From the NCBI RefSeq assembly GCF_006569205.1, contig NZ_VIGD01000006.1, positions 1 to 64,000 on the forward strand: a stretch of DNA of 64,000 nucleotides, given 5' to 3'. The notes under the pieces are model-generated. The model did no database searches. It was given only the letters and a program-made list of their open reading frames with translations, and was not told the DNA's origin. Numbering within the stretch: the first letter of the stretch is position 1; each line of letters starts with the position of its first letter. The position numbers were made by a program, and so were the translations under genes. The stretch is from Ureibacillus terrenus (GTDB lineage Bacteria > Bacillota > Bacilli > Bacillales_A > Planococcaceae). Below, piece by piece: positions 8,167 through 16,618 of the stretch.

Positions 8167-9336
8167 ATGAAGGTGTGCAAGTTAATCAGAAGACATTCTT
8201 TCAAAGATGTCAGAGTCTTTGAGAAAGAAGCGATCAGTTTGAAAAAATTGGGTTATGATGTAACCATTGTGGCCGGGAAAAAAAACGGCAAAGTTTTTGG
8301 ACCGGACAGAAAACCTGTTTCGGATTCCGCTTTTAAAAATGCGAAGTTCGTATACCAAAATATCAACTTTCTGACTTATGATATAGGGACTGTCAATCAG
8401 TTCTCCGTCAATCAGATGATCAAAGCTTTGGAAAAAAACACTCAAAATTATTTCGTCGATAAATTGTATCAAAAGGCGCTATCCACAAACGCCGACATTT
8501 ATCATGCTCACGAACTGCATGCTTTGTATGATGCGGTGCAGATCAAAAGAACGCTCAGGAAGAAAGGGAAAAAGGTAAAGGTCATCTTTGATGCCCATGA
8601 ACTTGAAGCCAACAGCAAATTAATGTCATTACTGATGAAAGAGGTCGACCATCTCATTACCGTATCGGATTCTATTAAAGAGATCTATCAAAAAAGGTAC
8701 CCGAATGTCCCTGCAACGGTCATCTATAACTCCCCCAACTTTCAAGAAGACTTGACTTCAAAAGATCATTACTTCAGCAACTCCTTTGTCGTTGCCTACG
8801 AAGGGGTCGTTACGTACCAAAAGGGGGATCCGAGAAAAATCATCAATATTGCAAACCTTTGCAAAAAGGCGATTAAAAATTTCCGCTTTGAAATTTTTGG
8901 ATATGTTTACCCGGGATTAAAAGAAAAAAATGCCATCGAAAAGCATCCCTACATCAATTGCAAATGGATTGACTATCATGACCTGCCAAAGGAATTAAGC
9001 AAAGTTCATGCCGGATATATTTATTTCGATATAAGTGCGGCCAATCGGAAATATGCCATGCCCAACAAATTTTTCAGCTATCTGAATAACGGAATTCCCG
9101 TAGTCGTCAATCAGTCGATTGACATGAAAAGATTCATAGAAAAACATCAATGCGGCATTGTCATTAACAAAACTAATCCGTCTCCGGCAGATTATTTTAA
9201 AGAGTTTTACCGGCTGCATGCAAACCGCAAATTGCTCAGACAAATGAGTGAAAACGCAAGACAAGCGATGAGGGATATTTATTGCTGGGAAAAGATGGAG
9301 GAACGCTTGGCAGAAGTGTATAACAGCTTAAAATGA
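8167..9336 (+). CDS. Glycosyltransferase family 4 protein
   Basis: A 389-residue GT-B fold protein. It has DIYHAHELHALYDAV in the N-terminal domain, then FDAHELE and DHLITVSDSI. The C-terminal donor domain has MPNKFFSYLNNGIPVVVN, the usual nucleotide-sugar binding stretch. The ATG at 8167 follows GGAGG; the longer frame starts at a TTG inside that site. The gene diverges from the 2-epimerase gene, so both probably serve surface polysaccharide assembly. Acceptor and donor are unknown. Confidence 0.85.
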   Translation: MKVCKLIRRHSFKDVRVFEKEAISLKKLGYDVTIVAGKKNGKVFGPDRKPVSDSAFKNAKFVYQNINFLTYDIGTVNQFSVNQMIKALEKNTQNYFVDKLYQKALSTNADIYHAHELHALYDAVQIKRTLRKKGKKVKVIFDAHELEANSKLMSLLMKEVDHLITVSDSIKEIYQKRYPNVPATVIYNSPNFQEDLTSKDHYFSNSFVVAYEGVVTYQKGDPRKIINIANLCKKAIKNFRFEIFGYVYPGLKEKNAIEKHPYINCKWIDYHDLPKELSKVHAGYIYFDISAANRKYAMPNKFFSYLNNGIPVVVNQSIDMKRFIEKHQCGIVINKTNPSPADYFKEFYRLHANRKLLRQMSENARQAMRDIYCWEKMEERLAEVYNSLK

Positions 9337-9354
9337 GCTTGGACAATAACAATA

Positions 9355-9387
9355 ACGGGCTGCAATTTCATATGTTGTGCAGCCCGT
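9355..9387. terminator. Hairpin between convergent genes
   Basis: ACGGGCTGCA pairs perfectly with TGCAGCCCGT around a 13-base loop, between the glycosyltransferase and the convergent Crp/Fnr gene. T-runs are weak on both sides, so it is probably a bidirectional terminator of moderate strength. Confidence 0.6.
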
Positions 9388-9413
9388 CATTAATAATGAA
9401 AAATAACCCTTCC

Positions 9414-10016
9414 TTATATCATCTTTTCTTCATCCAAAATTTTGATTGCTCCGTTTTCGTATGAAAGGGCCCCGTCCTTTTTCCACTTGCTTAAAAAAAG
9501 ACTGACTTTTTGCCTGCTGCAGCCGAGGTAGTTCGCCATTTCCTCATGGGTCAAAGGGGTCTCAATCAGCAAAACTTCCCCTTTCGTTTTTTTGGCCATT
9601 CTGATCAGCAGCCATCGCAGACGTTCGGGAACGCTCATCGTGGAGAGCACAAACTTTAATTGCCCCGCTTTATCCAATTGTTGCACCATCGAAAAAAAGA
9701 TAAAGTTTTCCCTTACCAGGGAATTATGTATCCAATCTATAGGAATCGAATATAGCACGCATTCCGATAGAGCAACGGCATAATTTGTAAATTCCCTCTG
9801 GCCCTTTAAATAATCCAAATATCCAAAAAATTCACCGGCTTCATTCAACGAAACGGTGGCCGTCCTTCCATCAGAAGAATCTGCAGCGATTTTCACGATA
9901 CCTTTTTGTATATAAAAAAATGAATCAATCTTCTGCCCGATCTGAAAAACGGTTTCCCCTCTTTTGGCAACAATAATTTCTCCAATTTCTGCGATTTTTT
10001 TCATTTTGTCATCCAT
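9414..10016 (-). CDS. Crp/Fnr family transcriptional regulator
   Basis: A 200-residue regulator with an N-terminal cyclic-nucleotide-binding-like beta barrel (about 10-120, with KIDSFFYIQKGIVKI). A long dimer helix (about 115-140) follows, then a C-terminal winged helix with TPLTHEEMANYLGCSRQKVSLFL. There is no N-terminal cysteine cluster of the Fnr iron-sulfur type. The start at 10016 follows GGGGGGAG. It diverges from the NitT/TauT-type ABC operon and probably controls it, which is inference from layout. Confidence 0.88.
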   Translation of the reverse strand: MDDKMKKIAEIGEIIVAKRGETVFQIGQKIDSFFYIQKGIVKIAADSSDGRTATVSLNEAGEFFGYLDYLKGQREFTNYAVALSECVLYSIPIDWIHNSLVRENFIFFSMVQQLDKAGQLKFVLSTMSVPERLRWLLIRMAKKTKGEVLLIETPLTHEEMANYLGCSRQKVSLFLSKWKKDGALSYENGAIKILDEEKMI

Positions 10017-10063
10017 GATTCTCCCCCCCATTTATTCCGATTATATAAAAAATTTTTATTATT

Positions 10064-10079
10064 TGTAACAAAAGTGACA
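10064..10079. promoter_or_regulatory. Possible Crp/Fnr operator
   Basis: TGTAACAAAAGTGACA is an imperfect inverted repeat (TGTnAC-N4-GTnACA) in the 150-base gap between the Crp/Fnr gene and the ABC operon. It is similar in form to Crp/Fnr sites. The rest of the gap is very AT-rich, with no clear promoter boxes. Confidence 0.4.
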
Positions 10080-10167
10080 GAAATTATTTTCAATTATTTT
10101 TACAATTCTTTTATCTGTTAAATACCTATTAAATTAGTTTGTTTTATAAGAAATAAGGTGAATGAAA

Positions 10168-11016
10168 ATGGACGAACACATTCTTTTAGAGAACGTAAAC
10201 AAATCTTTCCCAAAGAATAACCGTTCCGAGACAGTTACATTGGAAGATGTTTCATTATCTATAAAACGGGGGGAATTCATTTCCTTGCTCGGCCCTTCCG
10301 GATGCGGGAAATCCACATTATTGAACATTATTGCGGGACTGGAAAAAGAAACATCAGGGAAGGTCCTCGTAAATGGCAACCCGATCACCGGACCTGGAAA
10401 CGACCGGATCGTCGTATTCCAGGAATCGGGGCTTTTCCCATGGATGACGGTGCTTGAAAACGTCATGTATGGGTTGCTTATAAAAAAAGTCCCGAAAGAG
10501 GAAGCAAAAGAACGGGCCATGGTTTGGTTGCAAAAAGTGCACCTCGGAAAATTTGCCGACAGAAGCCCCCACGAATTATCCGGAGGCATGAAGCAGCGGG
10601 TTGCCATTGCCCGGGCACTGGTAATGGACCCGGAAATATTATTAATGGACGAGCCTTTTGCTGCATTGGATGAACAGACGCGCATGGTCCTGCATCAAGA
10701 ACTGGAAACATTATGGAGAGAAACGGGAAAAACCATTATTTTTGTTACCCACAACATCAGAGAAGCTCTCGTTCTGTCAGACCGGGTTGTATTAATGAAA
10801 ACACGGCCGGGCGGCATAAAAAACATATTTCCTGTACAGGCCGCAAGACCGCGCAATTCATCCGACAGCATTTTAAACTATTTGGAAAACCGTATTTTAT
10901 CAGAGTTGGAGCAAGAAATGGAAAAGGTGCTGAAGGAGGAATTGGGCAGTGATTACGCACTTAAGAAGGATCGCGTTTATATTGATCCTCATAATAATCT
11001 GGGAAGTGATATCTAA
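10168..11016 (+). CDS. ABC transporter ATP-binding protein (NitT/TauT/Ssu family)
   Basis: A 282-residue ATPase. Walker A GPSGCGKST is at 42-50, VVFQESGLFPWMTVLENV is the Q-loop region typical of SsuB/TauB, the signature LSGGMKQR is at 137, Walker B LLMDEPFAALD at 158, and the His loop in FVTHNIREA. The ATG at 10168 is preferred because AAGGTG lies 7 bases upstream. The permease gene starts inside its 3' end. This family imports sulfonates, taurine, nitrate or related anions; the neighbouring cysteine synthase favours a sulfur compound (inference). Confidence 0.9.
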   Translation: MDEHILLENVNKSFPKNNRSETVTLEDVSLSIKRGEFISLLGPSGCGKSTLLNIIAGLEKETSGKVLVNGNPITGPGNDRIVVFQESGLFPWMTVLENVMYGLLIKKVPKEEAKERAMVWLQKVHLGKFADRSPHELSGGMKQRVAIARALVMDPEILLMDEPFAALDEQTRMVLHQELETLWRETGKTIIFVTHNIREALVLSDRVVLMKTRPGGIKNIFPVQAARPRNSSDSILNYLENRILSELEQEMEKVLKEELGSDYALKKDRVYIDPHNNLGSDI

Positions 11017-11734
11017 ATTACAGCTATTTCCCGCTTTCATGTGGCCGCCTCTGTTTATCCCGAATGAACAGGGCGGTGTCACAATCTTAAAAACTTTCAT
11101 TGACGGAATTGTTTCGGGGCAGTTGCTAGAAGCAACGGGCGCCTCTTTGCTAAGGCTTGTTATCGGTTTTGTGATTGCTGTGGCAATCGGGCTATTATTG
11201 GGATTTTTAATTTATAAATTTAAGATTGTCGATGATACACTGGGATTTTTTGTGGCAAGTTTGCAGGCCATCCCGAATATCGTTTGGCTGCCGTTGGCCA
11301 TTTTGTGGTTCGGCTTAGGGGTCGGCTCTGTTCTGTTCATTGTGATTTTGGGAGCGGCCATCTCTGTCACCATCACGTCCAGCGCCGCCTTTAAAGGGGT
11401 AAATCCTCTGTTGATTCGAGTTGCCAAAACGATGGGATCTTCAGGATGGCACCTGTTCCGGACGGTTATTTTCAAAGCTTCTGTGCCTCAATTAATTGCG
11501 GGGCTCCGGATTGCCTGGGCCCTTACATGGCGCGCCGTCCTGGCAGGGGAATTGCTTGGAGGAGGCGGCGACGGCCTCGGAACATTGCTTGACCTGGGCC
11601 GTTCCATCCAGGCCATGGATTTGATTTTCAGTATCATGATCATTATTGGAATTATCGGTTCTTTAATCGATAATTTTGTATTTGTCCGCCTTGAAAAATT
11701 TGTATTCCGAAAATGGGGCATATCAACAACATAG
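10949..11734 (+). CDS. ABC transporter permease (NitT/TauT/Ssu family)
   Basis: A 261-residue membrane protein with about six hydrophobic segments and the family's cytoplasmic EAA-like loop (RVAKTMGSSGWHLFRTVIFKASVPQLIAGLR). The GTG at 10949 has GGAGGA about 8 bases upstream. It overlaps the ATPase gene by 68 bases, a strong sign of translational coupling. It forms the channel for the system encoded by its two neighbours. Confidence 0.9.
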   Translation: MITHLRRIAFILILIIIWEVISKLQLFPAFMWPPLFIPNEQGGVTILKTFIDGIVSGQLLEATGASLLRLVIGFVIAVAIGLLLGFLIYKFKIVDDTLGFFVASLQAIPNIVWLPLAILWFGLGVGSVLFIVILGAAISVTITSSAAFKGVNPLLIRVAKTMGSSGWHLFRTVIFKASVPQLIAGLRIAWALTWRAVLAGELLGGGGDGLGTLLDLGRSIQAMDLIFSIMIIIGIIGSLIDNFVFVRLEKFVFRKWGISTT

Positions 11735-11748
11735 AGGAGATGAATAAA

Positions 11749-12759
11749 ATGAAAAAACGACTATTATTTGCAATCTTGACTTTATTTGCGCTTGTACTTT
11801 CTGCATGCGGCAATCAGGACGCCGGCAAAAAAGAAGAAGGGGCTTCCGGAGAAGAAGCCAAGGAAATCCGCATCGGCTATTTCCCGAACATGACACATAT
11901 TGCCACAATCGTGGCATTGGAAAAAGGGTATTTTAAAGAACAATTCGGCGATGTGAACATTAAGACACATACATTCAACGACGGTTCCTCATTTATGGAA
12001 GCCATGTCAACAGATGCCATCGACATCGGTACAGTCGGGCCTACTCCCGCTTTAAACACATATATTAAAAATCCGAAACACGAAATCATTTCCGGTGCGG
12101 TGAACGGTGGAGCCGTTCTGGTTGTCGCAAAAGATGCCGATATCAATTCCGTAAAAGATTTGGAGGGCAAAAAGATTGCCATCCCTACATTCGGCAGCAC
12201 GCAAGATGTGGGATTAATCAAGTCTTTAAAAGATGCGGGCGTCGATGTGAAGAAAGTTACGAAAGTAAAACAGGCTCCCGCTGATACAGCCGCATTAATC
12301 CTAAAAGGAGAAATCGACGGAGCGGCGACCCAGGAGCCATGGGGCGTAAACATTGAGACTGCCGCAGGCGCAAAATTATTGTTGGATGAGAACGAATTTG
12401 CCTGGGGCAGCGAATCCACTAATACAGTAGTGGTTGCCCAAACTAAATTCACTTCCGCGAATCCCGAGTTGACGAAAAAATATCTAAAAGCCCATATCCA
12501 GGCAATTAACTTTATCAACGAAAACCCGGAAGAAGCAATCCAGCTGTTCCTGGATCATATTAAAAAAATCACGGGAAAAGAGCTTTCCAAAGAAGAAGTG
12601 ACGAAAGCGTTCGGACGCTTGAAAGCGACAACGGATGTAAATGAAGAGGTAATCAAAGAAATGGCGAAGATTTCAAAAGAGGCCGGATATATTAACTCCG
12701 ATAAAGTTGAAGGGCTTGTCAACCTTTCTTATTTGGAAGAAGTATTGAATGAGCAATAA
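11749..12759 (+). CDS. ABC transporter substrate-binding lipoprotein (SsuA/TauA-like)
   Basis: A 336-residue binding protein with a lipoprotein signal peptide (lipobox LSAC, Cys20). The periplasmic-binding fold begins EIRIGYFPNMTHIATIVALEKGYF, and TVGPTPALNTYI and AIPTFGSTQDVGLIKSL are typical of the SsuA/TauA/NrtA group. The ATG at 11749 is used: GAGGAG abuts an earlier in-frame ATG but is 9 bases from this one. Ligand specificity cannot be read from sequence. It is the last gene of a three-gene importer operon. Confidence 0.88.
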   Translation: MKKRLLFAILTLFALVLSACGNQDAGKKEEGASGEEAKEIRIGYFPNMTHIATIVALEKGYFKEQFGDVNIKTHTFNDGSSFMEAMSTDAIDIGTVGPTPALNTYIKNPKHEIISGAVNGGAVLVVAKDADINSVKDLEGKKIAIPTFGSTQDVGLIKSLKDAGVDVKKVTKVKQAPADTAALILKGEIDGAATQEPWGVNIETAAGAKLLLDENEFAWGSESTNTVVVAQTKFTSANPELTKKYLKAHIQAINFINENPEEAIQLFLDHIKKITGKELSKEEVTKAFGRLKATTDVNEEVIKEMAKISKEAGYINSDKVEGLVNLSYLEEVLNEQ

Positions 12760-12762
12760 AAC

Positions 12763-12822
12763 GGCGGGCACTTTTCCAAGGCTCAATACTAAAAAATGAG
12801 CGATTGGAAAAGCTGCCTTTCT
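12763..12822 (+). terminator. Terminator of the ABC operon
   Basis: A two-part hairpin: CTTTTCCAA pairs with TTGGAAAAG (12771-12812), with an inner GCTCA/TGAGC stem and an outer GGC/GCC, followed by TTTCTTC. Confidence 0.65.
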
Positions 12823-12862
12823 TCATTAAAAATATTGACTTTTTTCTGAAGGGACGTTCATT

Positions 12863-13783
12863 ATGAAACTCTATCACTCCATCACAGAACTGATAGGCAA
12901 TACGCCGATTGTGAAATTAAACAAACTGCCTTCCCCGGAAGGCGCAAATGTCTACATGAAACTGGAATCCTTTAATCCAGGCGGAAGCGTGAAAGACCGT
13001 GCCGCCTACAATATGATTCTTCGGGCCGAACAGGAGGGAAAATTAATTCCCGGGAAAAGTACTGTAATAGAACCGACTTCCGGAAATACCGGCATCGGTC
13101 TGGCCATGGTGTGCGCCCAAAGGGGTTATCGCTGCATCATTACGATGCCTGACAATGCCACAAAAGAACGCATTCAATTGATGCGGGCTTATGGCGCTGA
13201 AGTATATTTGACACCAAGCCATCTGCGGATGCAAGGTGCCATCGACGAAGCTTACCGCTTGGCGGAAAAGATACCGGACCATTTTATTCCGCTTCAATTC
13301 GAAAACGAAGCAAACCCCGATGCCCACCGGAATACGACGGCCGTTGAAATTCTGAATGCTTTCGGAAAGAATTTGGATGCTTTTGTGTTAACCGCAGGAA
13401 CGGGAGGTACGATTACAGGCACCGGGGAAGAATTGAAAAAGGCTTTGCCCGATTTGAAAATTTATGTTGTCGAACCTGCCGGATCCCCCGTACTTGCTGG
13501 CGGACAGCCGGGACCACACAAAATTCCGGGGACAGGCCCGGGGTTTATTCCCAAAATTTTAAATACCGTGATTTACAATCAAATCCTTCATATCAAAGAC
13601 GAAGATGCCCAAATGACTGCAAGACGCCTTGCCCGCGAAGAAGGGATTCTTGTCGGTGCATCCGGAGCCGCCTCTGCTTATTATGCCATCCAAATCGCCA
13701 AAGAACTTCCAAAATCGGCAAACGTTTTATGCCTCGCTCCTGATACGGGAGAACGTTATCTATCATCGGATTTATTTGAATAA
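12863..13783 (+). CDS. cysK: Cysteine synthase family protein (first copy)
   Basis: A 306-residue PLP enzyme that condenses O-acetylserine with sulfide. The PLP lysine is Lys44 in NPGGSVKDRAA; PTSGNTGIGLA binds the substrate carboxylate, and TAGTGGTITGTGEEL binds the phosphate. The ending PDTGERYLSSDLFE is typical. It lies about 100 bases after the ABC operon terminator, so it may have its own promoter. The substrate-loop region GPHKIPGTGPGFIP differs slightly from standard CysK (usually IQGIGAGF), so a YtkP-like side branch is possible. A second copy lies at 42436. Confidence 0.88.
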   Translation: MKLYHSITELIGNTPIVKLNKLPSPEGANVYMKLESFNPGGSVKDRAAYNMILRAEQEGKLIPGKSTVIEPTSGNTGIGLAMVCAQRGYRCIITMPDNATKERIQLMRAYGAEVYLTPSHLRMQGAIDEAYRLAEKIPDHFIPLQFENEANPDAHRNTTAVEILNAFGKNLDAFVLTAGTGGTITGTGEELKKALPDLKIYVVEPAGSPVLAGGQPGPHKIPGTGPGFIPKILNTVIYNQILHIKDEDAQMTARRLAREEGILVGASGAASAYYAIQIAKELPKSANVLCLAPDTGERYLSSDLFE

Positions 13784-13821
13784 AAAAGCGCCGTGCACTT
13801 TCGAAGGCACGGCGCTTTTTT
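13782..13821. terminator. Bidirectional terminator between cysK and ygaD
   Basis: AAAAAAGCGCCGTGC pairs perfectly with GCACGGCGCTTTTTT. Runs of A and T on the two flanks give a T-run for each direction. Confidence 0.92.
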
Positions 13822-15565
13822 ATTCCAAATGCTGAATTTGAAACAAATCGTGATATACGCCTTTCTTCGCCATTAACGATTCATGGTTGCCCTCTTCAAC
13901 GACTTCGCCATGATCAATGACGAAAATTTTATCGGCATGGGTGATGGTGGACAAGCGGTGGGCAATGATAATGGTCGTTCTGTCGCTTGCCAAACGTTCC
14001 AAAGATTCCTGGATCAGCGCTTCACTTTCCAAATCAAGGGCGGACGTCGCTTCATCCAATACCAAAATTGGAGGGTTTTTCAGAAACACCCTTGCGATGG
14101 CAATGCGCTGTTTTTGCCCTCCAGAAAGCTTGACTCCCCGCTCTCCGACCTTTGTATCGTAGCCGTCCGGAAGCTGCATAATAAAGTCATGGGCGTTCGC
14201 CGCTTTCGCCGCGGCAATCACTTCTTCATCCGTCGCATCCGGTTTTCCCATCAAAATATTTTGCTTGACCGAATCACTGAATAAAATATTGTCCTGCAAT
14301 ACAATCCCGATTTGGGAACGGAGGGATTTAATATCGACATCCCGCACGTCAAAGCCGTCAATTTTCACCGAGCCGCCCGTTACATCATAAAATCTCGGAA
14401 TCAGGCTGACAATCGTCGATTTTCCGCCTCCGCTCATACCGACAAAGGCCGCCGTTTCCCCCGGTTGGATCGTAAAATTGATATTCTTCAATACATAATT
14501 TCCGTTTTCTTCATATTTAAAATTAACATTTTCAAACTCCACTTTACCCGAAACAGGCGGCAACGGAATCGCGTTGGGCTTATTTTGCACATCATATTCC
14601 TCATCCATCAATCCGAACATCCGGTCCATGGAAGCGATTGATTGGGTAAGGGTTGTCGATGAGTTCATCAATCTCCTAATTGGCGCATAAAGCCTCTCAA
14701 TATACCCCATGAACGCCGCCATTTCCCCGACAGAAAGCTGTTCGTTGATGATCAGATAGGAAGCGAAACCGATCACCAATAATGGCGCCACATCCGTAAT
14801 GGTGTTGACGACCGCAAAGGATTTCGCATTCCATCTCGTATGATCCAATGATTTGTCCAAAAACTCGCCGTTCTCTTGGTCAAATATCTTTTGTTCATGT
14901 TCTTCCAAAGCAAAGCTTTTGACAATGCTGATTCCATTCACCCTTTCATGCAAATAACTTTGCAAATTCGCGAGCGCCTGGGAACGGATTCTTGTGAGAG
15001 CCCTTAACCTTCCAAAAAAATATTTCACGCTGATTCCGAACAAAGGCAGAGAAATCACGGCAACGATTGTCAACTTCCAATTCATGGATATCATAATTCC
15101 GATGACGATCAAGATGGTCGTCATATCGAGCCAAAGGTTCATCAGGCCAATCATCACGAAGTTTTTCGTCGCTTCCACGTCGTTGATAAAACGGGAAATG
15201 ATATCCCCCGCGCGATGATTCGTATAAAATTTCAAACTTAATTTTTGCAGGTGAACATACAATTCTTTCCTGATGTCATACAATACTTTATTGCTAACGT
15301 GCTGCGCAAAGTATTGCCGATAATATTCAACGGGAGGCCGGATGATAAAGAAAAGAATGATGGCGCCGCCAAGCCAATAAATTAATTGTTCGATTCGTTC
15401 CGCATCCGTTAACTCGGAATTTAGAAGAATATCATCGATTACAATTTTCGTCAAAAACGGAATAAAAAGCGGAATGGCAAATTTAATGACCCCGATAATG
15501 AGCGTCAATACGATTTCCCAATAATACGGTTTTACAAAACGCATATATCTGCGAATACTGTCCAA
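13820..15565 (-). CDS. ygaD: ABC transporter, fused membrane and ATPase domains (YgaD)
   Basis: A 581-residue half-exporter of the MsbA/lipid-multidrug type. Residues about 1-310 form the six-helix exporter membrane domain. The ATPase domain follows, with Walker A VGMSGGGKST at 375-384, signature LSGGQKQR at 480, Walker B ILVLDEATSALD near 500 and the His switch in IIAHRLST. It presumably works as a homodimer in the membrane. The start is TTG at 15565, preceded by AAGGATG. Position next to ygaC matches B. subtilis ygaD. Substrate is unknown. Confidence 0.92.
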   Translation of the reverse strand: MDSIRRYMRFVKPYYWEIVLTLIIGVIKFAIPLFIPFLTKIVIDDILLNSELTDAERIEQLIYWLGGAIILFFIIRPPVEYYRQYFAQHVSNKVLYDIRKELYVHLQKLSLKFYTNHRAGDIISRFINDVEATKNFVMIGLMNLWLDMTTILIVIGIMISMNWKLTIVAVISLPLFGISVKYFFGRLRALTRIRSQALANLQSYLHERVNGISIVKSFALEEHEQKIFDQENGEFLDKSLDHTRWNAKSFAVVNTITDVAPLLVIGFASYLIINEQLSVGEMAAFMGYIERLYAPIRRLMNSSTTLTQSIASMDRMFGLMDEEYDVQNKPNAIPLPPVSGKVEFENVNFKYEENGNYVLKNINFTIQPGETAAFVGMSGGGKSTIVSLIPRFYDVTGGSVKIDGFDVRDVDIKSLRSQIGIVLQDNILFSDSVKQNILMGKPDATDEEVIAAAKAANAHDFIMQLPDGYDTKVGERGVKLSGGQKQRIAIARVFLKNPPILVLDEATSALDLESEALIQESLERLASDRTTIIIAHRLSTITHADKIFVIDHGEVVEEGNHESLMAKKGVYHDLFQIQHLE

Positions 15566-15653
15566 TAACGATCACATCCTTAAACCGAATCACTGTGTGC
15601 CCTTCTTTATGATGATCAGAAGAACTAATACAGCGATTTCTATTTTACCACAA

Positions 15654-15680
15654 TAAAAAAACGTCTCTTCAAGCGAGACG
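15654..15680 (-). terminator. Terminator of ygaC
   Basis: On the minus strand CGTCTC pairs with GAGACG around a 7-base loop and is followed by a run of eight T, just after the ygaC stop. Confidence 0.85.
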
Positions 15681-15683
15681 CCT

Positions 15684-16238
15684 TTAATGTTTTTTCTTAT
15701 TCGATTGCATATCTTTATAAAATAAATAACGATTTGTCCACACTTCTATGAAGTCCTGGGCAAAGGGCCCTTTTTTCTGTTTGACCCAGCTCAACAATTT
15801 TGTTACATTCCGCTTTAATATTTTATCGATTACATCCGGATATCCCATTTCCAATTTGTGCTGTTCATATTCATCTTCATCCAATAATGTATAAGTTCTG
15901 TCCGGAAACACTTTCAGATCCAGATCGTAATCGATATATTTAATCGCGTTATTGTCAAATACGAAAGGAGAACTCATATTGCAGTAATAATAAACGCCAT
16001 CTTCACGCAACATGCAAATTATGTTGAACCAATGCTGTGCGTGAAAATAACATATGGAAGGTTCTCTTGTCAGCCAAGTTCGACCATCCGCTTCCGTGAC
16101 AAGGGTCCTGTCATTCGCCCCGATAATGATATTTTTCGTTCCTTTTAATACCATCGTTTCATGCCAAACCCGGTGGATGCTTCCATTATGTTTGTAACTA
16201 TGTATTTGTATGGTTTCTCCTTCTTTAGGTACTGCCAT
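15684..16238 (-). CDS. ygaC: DUF402 nucleoside tri/diphosphatase (YgaC)
   Basis: A 184-residue DUF402 (UPF0374) protein. Residues about 20-130 form the family's beta-rich domain, including [22 protein letters not shown] and [14 protein letters not shown]; the aspartates and glutamates there are metal-ligand candidates. The Staphylococcus aureus homologue is described as a nucleoside tri- and diphosphatase, so a similar activity is likely. Gene order with ygaD and the spore protein gene matches B. subtilis, although ygaB is absent here. Confidence 0.88.
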   Translation of the reverse strand: MAVPKEGETIQIHSYKHNGSIHRVWHETMVLKGTKNIIIGANDRTLVTEADGRTWLTREPSICYFHAQHWFNIICMLREDGVYYYCNMSSPFVFDNNAIKYIDYDLDLKVFPDRTYTLLDEDEYEQHKLEMGYPDVIDKILKRNVTKLLSWVKQKKGPFAQDFIEVWTNRYLFYKDMQSNKKKH

Positions 16239-16384
16239 TTTAGCCCCACCTTTTCACTTTCCGATATATTCACGTCTATTATATCAATGTTTATAAAAAC
16301 TTGTAGAATAAGACACATTATTAATTATTATATTTAGGAAGATGCCGTTTTACGATTAAAATCCCCGAAAAAATGAAAAAATAA

Positions 16385-16410
16385 AGGTATAGACAAACTT
16401 GTCTATACCT
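16385..16410 (-). terminator. Terminator of the small spore protein gene
   Basis: A perfect 12-base inverted repeat AGGTATAGACAA around a 2-base centre. On the minus strand it is followed by TTTATTTTTTCATTTTTT. Confidence 0.85.
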
Positions 16411-16446
16411 AGAAGTGAATTCTATTCACTGTTGAATAATGGTGCC

Positions 16447-16572
16447 TTATTTATTGTTGTTGCGGTTGTTTTGTTGATTTTGTTGGTTTTGTTGATTTGG
16501 ACGAGCTTGTTCAATATCTTGTTCCCGAGCAAATTCCTCTTGATTGTTATTTTTGTTTCGATTTTTTGCCAT
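16447..16572 (-). CDS. Putative gamma-type small acid-soluble spore protein
   Basis: A 41-residue open frame, too short for common cut-offs, with a strong GGAGGTG site 7 bases before its ATG. It reads MAKNRNKNNNQEEFAREQ and continues with a Gln/Asn-rich tail of NQQ repeats. The stretch EEFAREQDIEQARPNQQNQQ resembles the EFASETNAQQVRKQNQQ repeat of gamma-type SASP, a nitrogen store of the spore core. The position beside mutY and ygaC is that of sspE in B. subtilis, but only one repeat is present instead of two. Its own terminator follows. Expected regulation is late, forespore-specific. Confidence 0.75.
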   Translation of the reverse strand: MAKNRNKNNNQEEFAREQDIEQARPNQQNQQNQQNNRNNNK

Positions 16573-16618
16573 GATTGTTCACCTCCACGCTAGATATTGT
16601 GGACAGGTGAACCGCTTA

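Noticed and set aside
10134-10685. 183-codon open frame on the minus strand
   Set aside because: Antisense shadow of the ABC ATPase gene, whose Walker and signature motifs prove the plus-strand frame.
11877-12518. 213-codon open frame on the minus strand
   Set aside because: Lies wholly antisense to the substrate-binding lipoprotein gene, has no ribosome site and no recognisable protein features.
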